DNA of 64,000 nt from an uncultured Candidatus Saccharibacteria bacterium (GCA_947302125.1 CAMYUL010000004.1:29507-93506), one strand, 5' to 3'. Positions 8,679-17,510 are shown, counted from the first letter of the stretch. Notes: generated from the letters alone by a model not told the origin. Translations and numbers: made by a program.

Positions 8679-9639
8679 TCATCCATCGATTCGCACCTAG
8701 GGACTTAATCGCCCCCTTGATTTCCAGCGCCGTCACCGCCTGAGAAAAGTCCGCCGCAGAGAAACCGCCTTTCTCAATGATTTCATCGCCATCACAAATC
8801 CCAGACACCAAAAACCCCAAAACCTGCACTTCCACCTCTGTTTCTGCCAGCAGGGAAAGTTGCTGTAATTTCTTTTCCTGCGCCGATAGACGCCGCTTGT
8901 GAACGTCGCCTCTCCCACCACATTTTGCATCACCTCTGCCATAGCCCACACTATCATCATCGCCCCTATTAAAACCACTAGGGAATAACAGCCCCAAAAG
9001 ATCCGCCTCCTCTGTATAAGGCGCCGCCCCCTGCGCCAACAACTTATTGCACCCCTTAGATGACAGCCGCGTAATGTCTCCCGGCACCACCATCAGATCC
9101 TTCCCCTGGTACAGTGCGTGTGTTGCAGTATTAAGTGACCCGCTCCTATCCGCCGCCTCCGCCACCAGCACCACGTCCGACAGCCCGGAAATTATCCGAT
9201 TTCTCTCTAGAAACCGCACCTTAAGATGCGTCTTACCTTCCGCCAAATCATCTGGCCCATATTCAGAAATCACCGCCCCGCCCTTTTCTACAATCTCTCC
9301 GGCCAGTCTTACGTGCTCCTTCGGATACACCTCTGTAATTGGTGTCCCCAGCACCGCCACCGTCACACCACCCGCATCTAACGCACCCCTGTGCGCGATT
9401 GAATCTATCCCATACGCCAGACCCGAAACTACCACCGCCCCCGCCTTCGCCGCCGCATAGGCCGCCTTATACGCCACCTCATATCCATAAGAGGTATTCT
9501 TCCTAGCCCCCACGATCGCCACAGTAGGGCATTTTTTGGGCAATTTTCCATAAAAATACAACATTTTTACGTTAAGCGCAAGCGGAATTAACACCTCTGT
9601 AAATTCATGCTCTTGGGGTGAGATTTTATTGATTTTCAT
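8671..9639 (-). CDS. dprA: DNA processing protein DprA
   Basis: DprA loads RecA onto incoming single-stranded DNA during natural transformation. The Rossmann-type core is clear: AIVGARKNTSYGYEVA, VVSGLAYGIDSIAHRGAL, VAVLGTP, FLERNRIISGLSD and GSLNTATHAL. A winged-helix segment follows at the C-terminus (GGFSAADFSQAVTALEIKG), and there is no N-terminal SAM domain. I prefer the ATG at 9639 (MKINKISPQEHEF) because the 12 upstream codons starting from TTG at 9675 are hydrophobic and overlap the promoter region of the divergent RNA gene. It suggests that the DNA-uptake competence reported for this lineage is intact here. Confidence 0.92.
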   Translation of the reverse strand: MKINKISPQEHEFTEVLIPLALNVKMLYFYGKLPKKCPTVAIVGARKNTSYGYEVAYKAAYAAAKAGAVVVSGLAYGIDSIAHRGALDAGGVTVAVLGTPITEVYPKEHVRLAGEIVEKGGAVISEYGPDDLAEGKTHLKVRFLERNRIISGLSDVVLVAEAADRSGSLNTATHALYQGKDLMVVPGDITRLSSKGCNKLLAQGAAPYTEEADLLGLLFPSGFNRGDDDSVGYGRGDAKCGGRGDVHKRRLSAQEKKLQQLSLLAETEVEVQVLGFLVSGICDGDEIIEKGGFSAADFSQAVTALEIKGAIKSLGANRWMIR

Positions 9640-9658
9640 AAAAAATATGAAAAAAGTG

Positions 9659-9687
9659 TTGACTTTATTTTTCAACTGTGCTATAAT
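9659..9687 (+). promoter_or_regulatory. Consensus promoter of a candidate noncoding RNA
   Basis: TTGACT (9659-9664), a 17-nt spacer and TATAAT (9682-9687) with an extended TGTGC element are a near-perfect sigma-70-type promoter. Transcription would begin near 9694. Confidence 0.85.
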
Positions 9688-9693
9688 GATAAC

Positions 9694-10042
9694 AGTTAGG
9701 GGTCAAAAAGACCTCAAACTGCACCTAAATAAATCATAATTTCTATCTACTATTTTAGCATACTTTTGCTGAAAAAGTAGACGAAGTTGCGTATTCTCGA
9801 ACCCCTTCGGGCTTATGATTTCTCTTTTATGGTCCTAAGCTTATAAGTATTACCTCCACTTTGAAGGATCTTTCGAGGATATAGCAACCCCCACAACCGG
9901 CGGGCCCCAATTTGTGTGAGGTGGGTCGCGCTTCCGGGGCTTCCCCGGTATCTGGCAAAAGAAGCGTTGCGGGGATTACAAAGAGCCCTCAGGCGGGATT
10001 AGGTGATGCCCACCCTTACCTAATCCCACCCGAGGGCTTTTT
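9694..10042 (+). ncRNA. Candidate stable RNA of about 350 nt, identity unresolved
   Basis: This transcription unit has a consensus promoter and a two-part terminator but no ORF with a ribosome site. Visible stems include GGGGTC/GACCTC at the 5' end, a long hairpin at 9748-9781 (CTACT and AGCA pairing with TGCT and AGTAG), CCGGGG/CCCCGG at about 9937-9951 nested in GCTTC/GAAGC, and GCAAC (about 9883) pairing with GTTGC (about 9965). The 3' half is very GC-rich compared with its surroundings, as expected for a structured RNA. The size suits RNase P RNA or tmRNA, but the conserved cores of those families were not recognised by eye. It could instead be a lineage-specific RNA. Confidence 0.6.
9984..10042 (+). 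terminator. Long composite terminator
   Basis: AGCCCTC (9984-9990) pairs with GAGGGCT (10032-10038). Inside it GGGATTAGGT pairs with ACCTAATCCC. The stem is followed by five Ts. It ends the candidate RNA 55 nt before topA. Confidence 0.9.
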
Positions 10043-10096
10043 GCTGTCTCAATAACCCATCCCGCTCAAGCTTGACAAGTGTGATACAATTAAGAT

Positions 10097-12406
10097 ATGT
10101 CAAAAAATTTAGTCATCGTCGAGTCGCCTGCCAAGGCGAAAACTATTGAGAAGTATCTTGGGCAAGATTTCAAGGTTATGTCCTCTGTTGGACACGTCAG
10201 AAAAGATACCAAAGTTGACCCAGAAAATGACTTCGAGGTTACTTACGAAATCGACGCCGACCATAAGAAAATTGTAGAAGATCTAAAAAAAGCCGCCGCA
10301 AAATCCGACAAAATCTGGCTCGCTACCGATGAAGACCGCGAAGGAGAGTCAATTTCTTGGCACTTAATCGAGGTGCTTAACTTACCAAAAACCACCAGCC
10401 GCATCACTTTCCACGAAATCACCGAGCCAGCCCTAAAGGAAGCTATCAAAAACCCCCGCAAAGTCGACATGGACATGGTCTATAGCCAGCAAGCTAGACA
10501 GACCTTAGATATGCTCGTCGGTTATGATTTGTCTGGCGCAGTCCGCAAAAAAGTCCCTGGCGCCATCAGCGCCGGCCGTGTCCAGAGCCCAGCTTTAAGG
10601 CTCGTCGTTGAGAAAGAGCGCGAAATCGAAAAATTCGCCACCAGCTCTACTTATAAAGTTTCTGGCAAATTCAATAAGCAGGGCCTAAAAACCACTTTTG
10701 AAGCCGTACTAGACGGAGATAGCCCAGATACTAAGGACAAGGCAAAAAAGCTCTTAGAGAGCCTAAAAACCGCCAAATACAGCGTTTTAAGCACAAGCGA
10801 AACCGAGGCTTTGAAGGCCAATCCAGTGCCATTTGCTACTGCCGCACTTCAGATTGAAGCTAACGCCAAGCTCGGCTTTTCATCCAGCACCACTATGCGC
10901 GCCGCCCAGGGACTTTACCAGGCTGGTCACATCACCTACCACCGCACCGACTCGCTTAATCTCTCTACTCAGGCCTTAGCCAGCATCGCAAAATATATTG
11001 AGAAGAATTATGGCAAAGAATATCTCAAAGTCCGCCATTTCAAAACTAAATCCGCCGGCGCCCAGGAAGCCCACGAGGCCATCCGCCCAACCCACATTGA
11101 AACAGAGGTTGCAGGCGCCAATGATTACGAAAAACGCCTTTATAACCTTATTCGCACCCGCACTCTAGCCACTCAAATGGCTAACGCCAAGGTTAACCGC
11201 ACTACCGTCAAAATTGACACAAACAAGAAAGTCACCTTCACCGCTAAGGGCGAAGTAATTATCTTCGACGGCTTTCTTAAAGTCTATGGCAAGTCTAAAG
11301 AATTAGATCTACCAAAGTTAGCAAAAGGCGACGAGCTAGAATCACAGGAAATCACCGCTCGCGAGACCTTCGCCAAGCCGCCTGCTCGCTACACCGAAGG
11401 CTCTCTAGTTAAGAAGCTTGAAGAGCTCGGCATCGGCCGCCCATCCACTTATGCTTCCATTATGTCCGCCATCCAGGCCCGCGGCTACGTCATCAAGGGC
11501 GACTCCGAAGGTGAAGAGCGCGAAGTCACTGAATTTACGCTCAAAAACGCTAAGATTACCGAGGAAAAAGTCTCAGAAAAATCCGGCTCCACCAAGGGCA
11601 AACTCATTCCTACCCCTGTCGGCGAGCTAGTCTCCGATTTCCTGACTGATCATTTTAACGAAATTGTCGATTACGGATTTACCGCCGGCATCGAGGAAGA
11701 TCTTGATAAAATTGCCGAGAAAAAGCTTGAAAAGGTCAAGATGCTAAGAAGTTTCTACGGCCCATTCACTAAGCTTGTCAAAAATTCCGACGATGTTGCT
11801 CGTTATAATAATTCCACCTCTCTTGGCGTAGATCCAAAAACAGGGAAGAATATCTATGCCAAGATCGGCAAAAACGGCGGCTTCATTCAGCTTGGAGAAA
11901 ACGAGAAAGAATCCGGTGAGAAGCCACGCTTCGCCCCTCTACCGAAGGGCGCCACTGTCAAAACTGTCACTTTCGAGCAAGCCTTAAAACAACTTGCCCT
12001 TCCAGCTCTTCCGCGCAACCTCGGCACCGCCAAAGACGGCACAGAGATTATTGCCGCCGCCGGTCCTTTCGGTCCATATCTTAAATGCGGCAAATATAAT
12101 ATCCCAATTAAAGGTTATGACCCCTATAAGATTACCCTTAAGGATGCTGAACCTCTTTATAAGAAAAAAATTGACAGTATTATTGCCGACTGGGACGATA
12201 TTATGATTATTGTCGGCGCCTACGGCCCTTACGTCAAAGGCCCAGGTCGTCACAACAACGTCAAGATCCCTAAAGAAATTGATCCAAAGAAACTAACTAG
12301 AGCTCAAGCTGAAAAAATCTTAAAAGAAAAACCAAAATCCGCTCGTCATGCTCCTCATAAGAGGAAAAAGACCACTAAGAAGACGGCAAAAAAGAAGACT
12401 AAATAG
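10097..12406 (+). CDS. topA: DNA topoisomerase I (type IA)
   Basis: It relaxes negative supercoils. An N-terminal TOPRIM domain (VIVESPAKAKTIEKYLG, then ATDEDREGESISWHL) and the active-site region GHITYHRTDS, with the catalytic Tyr near residue 279, identify it. The 769 residues include a C-terminal part of glycine/aromatic modules (NIYAKIGKNGGFIQLG, AAGPFGPYLKCGKYNIPI, VGAYGPYVKGPG) instead of cysteine zinc fingers. It ends in a Lys/Thr-rich basic tail of about 30 residues that resembles a nonspecific DNA-binding tail. The start is the ATG at 10097, 6 nt after TACAAT at 10085-10090, so it is leaderless type. Confidence 0.96.
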   Translation: MSKNLVIVESPAKAKTIEKYLGQDFKVMSSVGHVRKDTKVDPENDFEVTYEIDADHKKIVEDLKKAAAKSDKIWLATDEDREGESISWHLIEVLNLPKTTSRITFHEITEPALKEAIKNPRKVDMDMVYSQQARQTLDMLVGYDLSGAVRKKVPGAISAGRVQSPALRLVVEKEREIEKFATSSTYKVSGKFNKQGLKTTFEAVLDGDSPDTKDKAKKLLESLKTAKYSVLSTSETEALKANPVPFATAALQIEANAKLGFSSSTTMRAAQGLYQAGHITYHRTDSLNLSTQALASIAKYIEKNYGKEYLKVRHFKTKSAGAQEAHEAIRPTHIETEVAGANDYEKRLYNLIRTRTLATQMANAKVNRTTVKIDTNKKVTFTAKGEVIIFDGFLKVYGKSKELDLPKLAKGDELESQEITARETFAKPPARYTEGSLVKKLEELGIGRPSTYASIMSAIQARGYVIKGDSEGEEREVTEFTLKNAKITEEKVSEKSGSTKGKLIPTPVGELVSDFLTDHFNEIVDYGFTAGIEEDLDKIAEKKLEKVKMLRSFYGPFTKLVKNSDDVARYNNSTSLGVDPKTGKNIYAKIGKNGGFIQLGENEKESGEKPRFAPLPKGATVKTVTFEQALKQLALPALPRNLGTAKDGTEIIAAAGPFGPYLKCGKYNIPIKGYDPYKITLKDAEPLYKKKIDSIIADWDDIMIIVGAYGPYVKGPGRHNNVKIPKEIDPKKLTRAQAEKILKEKPKSARHAPHKRKKTTKKTAKKKTK

Positions 12407-12411
12407 CTATA

Positions 12412-12535
12412 AATAGCACCACTTACATAAAAAATCTAGTGCAAGGTGAATTGTCAAAATGACACTAAAGTTGTCATTTTGACTTCAATTCAGCCTTGAT
12501 ATGCACTAGAGTTTTTTATGTATCGTGGTGCTATT
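12412..12535. repeat. Long palindrome A with shared 53-bp core (probable bidirectional terminator)
   Basis: Outer arms of about 32 bp (12412-12443 and about 12502-12535) pair with only two small bulges and carry an A-run on the left and a T-run on the right. Between them, 12444-12496 holds a core that is itself mostly self-complementary, with TCAAAATGACA pairing with TGTCATTTTGA. The same core, inverted and identical over 53 bp, is at 25970-26022 inside palindrome B, although the outer arms of the two elements are unrelated. It lies 5 nt after the topA stop. Confidence 0.85.
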
Positions 12536-12676
12536 CTTTGTTATTCTTCATTATTCTTGCCGCTTTTCACCGTTCTTATTTGCCATATTCCGCTTATTTT
12601 TGAACTTTTTCAAAATAAATTATTGACTATGTAAAAAATGTGGTACAATAGAACATAGAAAGTCAAAAAATATAAG

Positions 12677-12705
12677 TTGACATTTGCACAAAAATATGCT
12701 ATCAT
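12677..12705 (+). promoter_or_regulatory. Promoter ahead of the sigma4/HARE gene, with a five-codon upstream ORF
   Basis: TTGACA (12677-12682), 17 nt and TATCAT (12700-12705) form a promoter. Seven nt later an ATG (12713) opens MNNIN with a TGA at 12728-12730 that overlaps the purine-rich GAGGTGG ahead of the real gene. A second -10-like TACAAT lies at about 12642-12647. Confidence 0.65.
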
Positions 12706-12752
12706 AAGCTAAATGAACAATATTAACTGAGGTGGAATAAAGGAAAATTTTC

Positions 12753-13784
12753 ATGGACCAAAATGCGGATGTGATCGCAAATGCGATCAAAGGCAGCCTA
12801 AAAATTATCGAACAAGACCGTGAAAGAGAAATTATCACGCGTCGTTTCGGGCTAAACGGGTCGAAAGAGACCCTTGAACAAATCGGCGAAATGTTATCTA
12901 TTACACGTGAACGTGTTCGCCAACTAGAAAAAGCTATTTTAATTAGACTTAAAGTTTGCTCCGAAGATGGACAAATCAAAGAGCTAGCCGCCGCTGAAAA
13001 GATTATCATCCGCAATCTTACAGAAATGGGCCGCATCGCTCGCGTTTCTTCCTTAGCCGACAAAATTTACGGCCATACCACCTCCGAAGAAGAACGTGCT
13101 GGTCTCAGCTTCCTTGGTAGCATCTCTGCAGCTCTTACTACTATTGATGAGAATGATCAATATTACGCCGCTATCGGTATTGCCGAATACGGTGACACCT
13201 CTAAGGTAAAATCCAAAGTTGACGAAATTGTTTCTGTTGTCAAAAAAGAGAAGAAGCCAGTCACTATTGATAATCTCGATGAGATGCTTGACTATGAGCA
13301 CCCTTCTCATATCGAAGCTGTCGCTTCTGTTTCCAAGCAGTTAGCTACCCTAAACGGCCTCTGGGGCCTTGCTAAATGGCCAACCGTTAATCCAAAGAAT
13401 ATTCGCGACAAGATCTTCGTAATCCTCGAGAGCAAGAAGGAGCCAATGCACTTCGCTGACATTGCTGCCGCTATCGAAAGCTCTGATTTTAAGAGAAAAA
13501 ATGTCACCGTCCAGGCTATTCATAATGAGCTTATTAAGGATGATCGCTTCGTGCTTATTGGCCGCGGCATCTACGCACTAGACAGCTGGGGCTACGCAAA
13601 GGGAACTGTATCTGATATTATCAAGGGCATCCTCGAAAAATCTGGTAAAGCTATGACCAGGGAAGAAATCGTCCGCGAAGTTCTTCACGCCCGCAAAGTC
13701 AAAGAAACTACTATCCTTCTCAACCTCCAAAACAAGAAATTCTTTGAAAAAGTCGGCAAAAACTCTTACAAACTTGCCAAATAA
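12753..13784 (+). CDS. Sigma-70 region 4 fused to HARE-type helix-turn-helix domains
   Basis: Residues 22-62 are a sigma region 4: REREIITRRFGLNGSKETLE, then an HTH with ITRERVRQLEKAI. There is no region 2, so this cannot be a complete sigma factor. From about residue 215 two winged-helix segments resemble HARE-HTH, the fold of the Firmicute RNA polymerase delta subunit (KEPMHFADIAAAIE with VLIGRGIYALDSWG; then KAMTREEIVREVLHARKVK with FEKVGKNSYKL). It therefore probably binds RNA polymerase and/or promoter DNA as a transcription modulator. The ATG at 12753 is preceded by AAAGGA at good spacing. What it regulates is unknown. Confidence 0.8.
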   Translation: MDQNADVIANAIKGSLKIIEQDREREIITRRFGLNGSKETLEQIGEMLSITRERVRQLEKAILIRLKVCSEDGQIKELAAAEKIIIRNLTEMGRIARVSSLADKIYGHTTSEEERAGLSFLGSISAALTTIDENDQYYAAIGIAEYGDTSKVKSKVDEIVSVVKKEKKPVTIDNLDEMLDYEHPSHIEAVASVSKQLATLNGLWGLAKWPTVNPKNIRDKIFVILESKKEPMHFADIAAAIESSDFKRKNVTVQAIHNELIKDDRFVLIGRGIYALDSWGYAKGTVSDIIKGILEKSGKAMTREEIVREVLHARKVKETTILLNLQNKKFFEKVGKNSYKLAK

Positions 13785-13851
13785 TTTTATCAGAAACTAA
13801 TTAGTGGGTTTCTTTTCCATAGATTTTATGCTAAAATGATTATGTAAGATT

Positions 13852-16599
13852 ATGCTAGCAGCAATCATTAACTTTATTTTAATGCCGATTGTCTGGGTGC
13901 CAATCGTTGGCGTCCTCGGTTTTTTAACCTATAAAAACTACAAGAAATTAAACAAGCTCAAGGTCTTGAATGTCGACAGCGTCCTCTTGATGCTCGAGAT
14001 TCCGCGCACTAATGATAAGAAGGAGTTGGCCGCTGAGCAACTTTTTGCTAGCCTTCACGGTATTTTGAGAGACAAGATTGAGCTCAAAAACTCCGACGGC
14101 GTGCAGGAGCACTTAAGTTTTGAAATCGTTTCTACTGGCGGGCAGATCCGCTTCTTCGTCTGGACACCAAAAGTCTTGCAGAGCTTTGTCGAGGGTCAAA
14201 TTTATGCTCAATATCCTACTGTCCAAATCTACAAAGTTAAAGAAGACTATGTCGACAAGCGCAAGGAACATCCAGTTTGTTACTCTTCGGAAATTACCTT
14301 AACTGAGAATGAAGTCTTACCAATTAAGACTTTCGAAAACTTCGAGGTCGACCCTCTAGCTGGTATTACTGGCACGCTCGCCAAGCTTGATCCAGACAAG
14401 AAAGAAGAACTCTGGATTCAGATCCTAATCCGCCCAATCCCTGACGACTGGCACAAATCCACTACTGATAAATGGGTAGAAAAAGTCAAATCTGGCCAAA
14501 AATCATTCAGACTTCTTGGTATTGATTGGATTTGGCTAATTACCGCCATTGGCGCACTCTTCCGCCCGCCAGAAGGGGGAACTGAAGCCCCTGTTAAGGT
14601 GGAACTTTCCGAACGTGCCAAGACTCAGGTAGAAAAAGCCGAGGAAAAAGCAACTAAGCTCGGCTACGAAGTTAAAATCCGTCTAGCCTACCTTGGCGAC
14701 GATCAAATGGACGCCAAACTTAATATGCAAGCCCTTGTTGGTACTTTTAAACAGTACAACTCTACTAACTTAAACGGCTTCAAGAGTGTTGGCGGCACTT
14801 TTGACAGTTCCGCGCTTGACGCCTATAAGTTACGCCAATTCAACGGTCACGGCTTTATTCTTAACATTTCTGAGCTCGCATCCGTTTATCACTTGCCACA
14901 CACTTCTGTGGAAACTCCTAATATTGTTTGGGCTACTTCCAAGACTGCTGAGCCTCCTGCACAGCTTCCTCTCATTACTGGCAACGCCGCTAGCGACGAA
15001 AATATTTCCGCTTTCGGTCTTACTAATTTCCGCGGCATCAATCATCAATTCGGCATGCTTCGCCGCGACCGTTCTCGTCACGTCTATATTATTGGCCAAA
15101 CCGGCGCCGGTAAATCTGGTATGCTCGAGCTCTTTGCCCTCTCTGATATTTTCTACGATCAGGGCTATTGCATTATCGATCCGCACGGTGACTTCGCGAT
15201 CAATAACCTCCGCTTTATCCCAGAAAAACGTATCAAAGACGTAGTTTACTTTAACCCGGCCGACACTCAATATCCAGTCGCCTTCAACCCTCTAGAGCTT
15301 TCCGACCCAGCCAGAAAACCAAATGTCACTTCTGAAGTTATCGGTGTGCTTAAACGTATGTTTGGCGATTCTTGGGGTCCACGCCTTGAGCATATCTTAC
15401 GTTATACCCTCTTAGCCCTCCTCGACCGCCCAGAGACGACTCTTCTCGATATTTCTCGCATGCTTACCGATAAGGATTTCCGCAAGGAGACCCTCGACTA
15501 TTGTAAAGATGTCACCGTCTTACAATTCTGGAAACACGAGTTCGGCCAGTGGAATGACAAGCAAGTTAATGAGTCTATCGCCCCTGTCCTTAACAAGGTC
15601 GGCGCCTTTACGGCTAACCCAATCATTAGAAATATCATCGGTCAACCAAAGTCTAGCTTCGACGTTCGTCGTATCATGGACGAAGGGAAGATCCTCGTCG
15701 TCAACCTCTCCAAGGGCCTCATTGGTGAAGATAACGCCGGTATCCTTGGCGCTTTCCTCGTTACTAAGGTTCAGCTTGCAGCCATGAGCCGCTCAGACAT
15801 TCCTGATGTCGCTGATCGCCGTCCATTCTATCTCTATGTCGATGAGTTCCAGAACTTTGCTACTGATTCCTTTGCCGTCATTCTCTCTGAGGCCCGCAAA
15901 TACGGCCTTAACCTCACCGTTGCTAACCAGTACATTTCTCAGATGACCGACACCGTCCGCGATGCCGTCTTTGGCAACGTCGGTACTACTATTTCTTTCC
16001 GCGTCTCCGCCGATGATGCCCCACTCCTCGTTAAGCAGTTTGAGCCTACCTTCGAAGCTCAAGACCTCTTGCAGATGAATAACCGCAACTTCGTTATCTC
16101 TATGATTATCAATGGCGAAAAGGTTCCAGCCTTCTCTGCTACCACCTTATCCATCCCTAATACTCCTAAGGACAACTTTGAGGCCATTGTCGCTTCCTCT
16201 CGTATGAAGTACTCTCGCCCACGCGCCGAAGTCGAAGCTGAGATTAAAGAGACTATTGAACAGTCCGAAAAGTATAAGAAGGAGCTTTCTGACTCTGGTC
16301 GCGAAGCTGGTTCCAGGGGTAATCCTGCTAATAAACAGGGGTCCACCCCTGTTAAAGAACAGGGAACTACGGTAGAAAAGAAGGGCTTCGCCTTTCAACC
16401 CTCTCCTAAGTCGGATTTCAAGAAATTAAAGCTTTCCCCAAACGCCGCCGAGAATAAAGAAAACCGCCCAAGCCTCAAAGATCTTGGCAAGCTAGTTGCT
16501 GAAAAACAATCGCCAGAAAAGGGAAATGATAAGAAACAGGGAAACGGCCCTAAGAAACAGGGAAATTACCCTAAGAATCACAAGAATCATCATCAATAA
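13852..16599 (+). CDS. T4SS-like membrane-anchored ATPase (VirD4/VirB4/HerA group)
   Basis: This P-loop ATPase of 915 residues resembles type IV secretion coupling or motor ATPases. An N-terminal membrane helix is at about residues 5-25. Walker A is GQTGAGKSG (near 418), preceded by a long N-terminal domain, and Walker B is FYLYVDEFQNF (near 660), followed by SEARKYGLNLTVANQYISQM, the TraM-recognition-like segment of this group. The last 120 residues are low-complexity, Lys/Gly/Gln/Asn-rich, and contain KKQGN repeats encoded by CAGGG-rich DNA. No other T4SS gene is adjacent. A TAAAAT box lies about 13 nt before the ATG. It may drive DNA transfer, protein export or pilus assembly; which one cannot be told. 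Confidence 0.85.
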   Translation: MLAAIINFILMPIVWVPIVGVLGFLTYKNYKKLNKLKVLNVDSVLLMLEIPRTNDKKELAAEQLFASLHGILRDKIELKNSDGVQEHLSFEIVSTGGQIRFFVWTPKVLQSFVEGQIYAQYPTVQIYKVKEDYVDKRKEHPVCYSSEITLTENEVLPIKTFENFEVDPLAGITGTLAKLDPDKKEELWIQILIRPIPDDWHKSTTDKWVEKVKSGQKSFRLLGIDWIWLITAIGALFRPPEGGTEAPVKVELSERAKTQVEKAEEKATKLGYEVKIRLAYLGDDQMDAKLNMQALVGTFKQYNSTNLNGFKSVGGTFDSSALDAYKLRQFNGHGFILNISELASVYHLPHTSVETPNIVWATSKTAEPPAQLPLITGNAASDENISAFGLTNFRGINHQFGMLRRDRSRHVYIIGQTGAGKSGMLELFALSDIFYDQGYCIIDPHGDFAINNLRFIPEKRIKDVVYFNPADTQYPVAFNPLELSDPARKPNVTSEVIGVLKRMFGDSWGPRLEHILRYTLLALLDRPETTLLDISRMLTDKDFRKETLDYCKDVTVLQFWKHEFGQWNDKQVNESIAPVLNKVGAFTANPIIRNIIGQPKSSFDVRRIMDEGKILVVNLSKGLIGEDNAGILGAFLVTKVQLAAMSRSDIPDVADRRPFYLYVDEFQNFATDSFAVILSEARKYGLNLTVANQYISQMTDTVRDAVFGNVGTTISFRVSADDAPLLVKQFEPTFEAQDLLQMNNRNFVISMIINGEKVPAFSATTLSIPNTPKDNFEAIVASSRMKYSRPRAEVEAEIKETIEQSEKYKKELSDSGREAGSRGNPANKQGSTPVKEQGTTVEKKGFAFQPSPKSDFKKLKLSPNAAENKENRPSLKDLGKLVAEKQSPEKGNDKKQGNGPKKQGNYPKNHKNHHQ

Positions 16600-16800
16600 T
16601 TCCCCTTCTTACCTCTGTTAATTCCCCAAGAAATTGGGGAATTATTAGTTCTCTACCCCTGTTTAACACCTATTCCACCCCTATTAACCAACCAACATCA
16701 TGGTTCTCTACCCCTGTTGCGCCCCAATACTACCCCTGTTACACCCCAATACCACCCCTATTTCTCCCCTGTTCCACCCCTGTTAAATCCTCACAAGGCC
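16320..16800. repeat. CCCCTGTT / AACAGGGG repeat cluster
   Basis: CCCCTGTT occurs repeatedly from the 3' end of the ATPase gene through the noncoding block: at about 16346, then five times in 16655-16790 together with two CCCCTATT variants, and again near 17298 and 17502. GTTCTCTACCCCTGTT is present twice exactly. At 16334-16353 AACAGGGG and CCCCTGTT face each other as an inverted pair. The unit is too irregular for a CRISPR or a classical iteron array. Confidence 0.65.
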
Positions 16801-17510
16801 ACAGAAAGCGCCAGGACGCACGTTTTAGTTAAAACGACTACACATACGTCTACGGGCATTAAACGGCCTAGAATCGCACGAGAATGGGGAAATACACGAA
16901 AAGTAAGCATAAGCACCAACAAACCACAAAAAATCAGCCATAAAAAGACGCATGGACAATCGTCTTTTTGCGATAGTTTTAATGTCGCACAATGTATATT
17001 TTACGACATTAACAAAGCCGCCACCTATATATATGCCAATGCCTAAAACAGCCCATAGTCCTGGGGGAAAGACTATATATTGTCTCCTATATTGCCTTTA
17101 AATTTAACTATTTACATATGACAATTTCTTTTCGAAACGGATAAATTTACTGAGGTCACGGCGCGAGTACGCGTCTTGAGCCGCGCCGCAGCGCCGCCTG
17201 ACCGAAGTAGATTTATCCGCCTTGAGAAAAGCTTGTCATATTAAATGCGTTAAATTTAGAGGCATTTTCCAGGACTTTTCCACAGCTAAACCCCGCCACC
17301 CCTGTTATCTCAAATTTTTCACGCGCAAAAATTTTTATTTGACATTTCCCTCTTTTATTTCCCTATTTCCCTTTTTCCCTGTTAATTTTGCCAAAATCAG
17401 TCAAAATCCAGTGTAATTTCCTACTCGCATTACCCCTCTGTTTCCCTTCCCGAACAAAAACCGAACACAGGAAACTACCACTGAAATAACAGAGGTGGAC
17501 CCCTGTTATT
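16600..17510. other. Noncoding block of about 0.9 kb between convergent genes
   Basis: No supported gene is found. Contents in order: an AATTCCCC/GGGGAATT hairpin (about 16621-16643) just after the ATPase gene; CCCCTGTT repeats; a hairpin with AAAAAGACG/CGTCTTTTT arms near 16956-16981; AATGTCG/CGACATT arms near 16980-17012; an A/T-rich run; the 126-bp hairpin at 17116-17241; a DnaA-box-like TTTTCCACA near 17277; and pyrimidine-rich sequence to the ftsQ-like stop. An open frame of about 110 codons from 16717 has no ribosome site and follows the CCCCTGTT repeats, so I do not call it. Confidence 0.6.
17116..17241. repeat. 126-bp nested palindrome D
   Basis: ATATGACAA (17116-17124) pairs with TTGTCATAT (17233-17241). 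CTTTTC pairs with GAAAAG. CGGATAAATTTACT (17138-17151) pairs with 17206-17219 with a single G-T wobble. GGTCA (17154-17158) pairs with TGACC (17199-17203). A very GC-rich apex (GGCGCG/CGCGCC) closes it. There is no T-run, so it is not a simple terminator. Confidence 0.8.

Noticed and set aside
9690-9746. Possible 17-codon leader peptide at the start of the candidate RNA
   Set aside because: Its ATG overlaps the -10 box, so it would not be in the transcript.
16655-16800. CCCCTGTT repeats as a possible CRISPR array
   Set aside because: Units are 8-16 bp with irregular spacing and no conserved longer repeat.
16717-17046. Open frame of about 110 codons on the plus strand
   Set aside because: No ribosome site or promoter, composition follows the CCCCTGTT repeats and hairpins, and no domain-like pattern.
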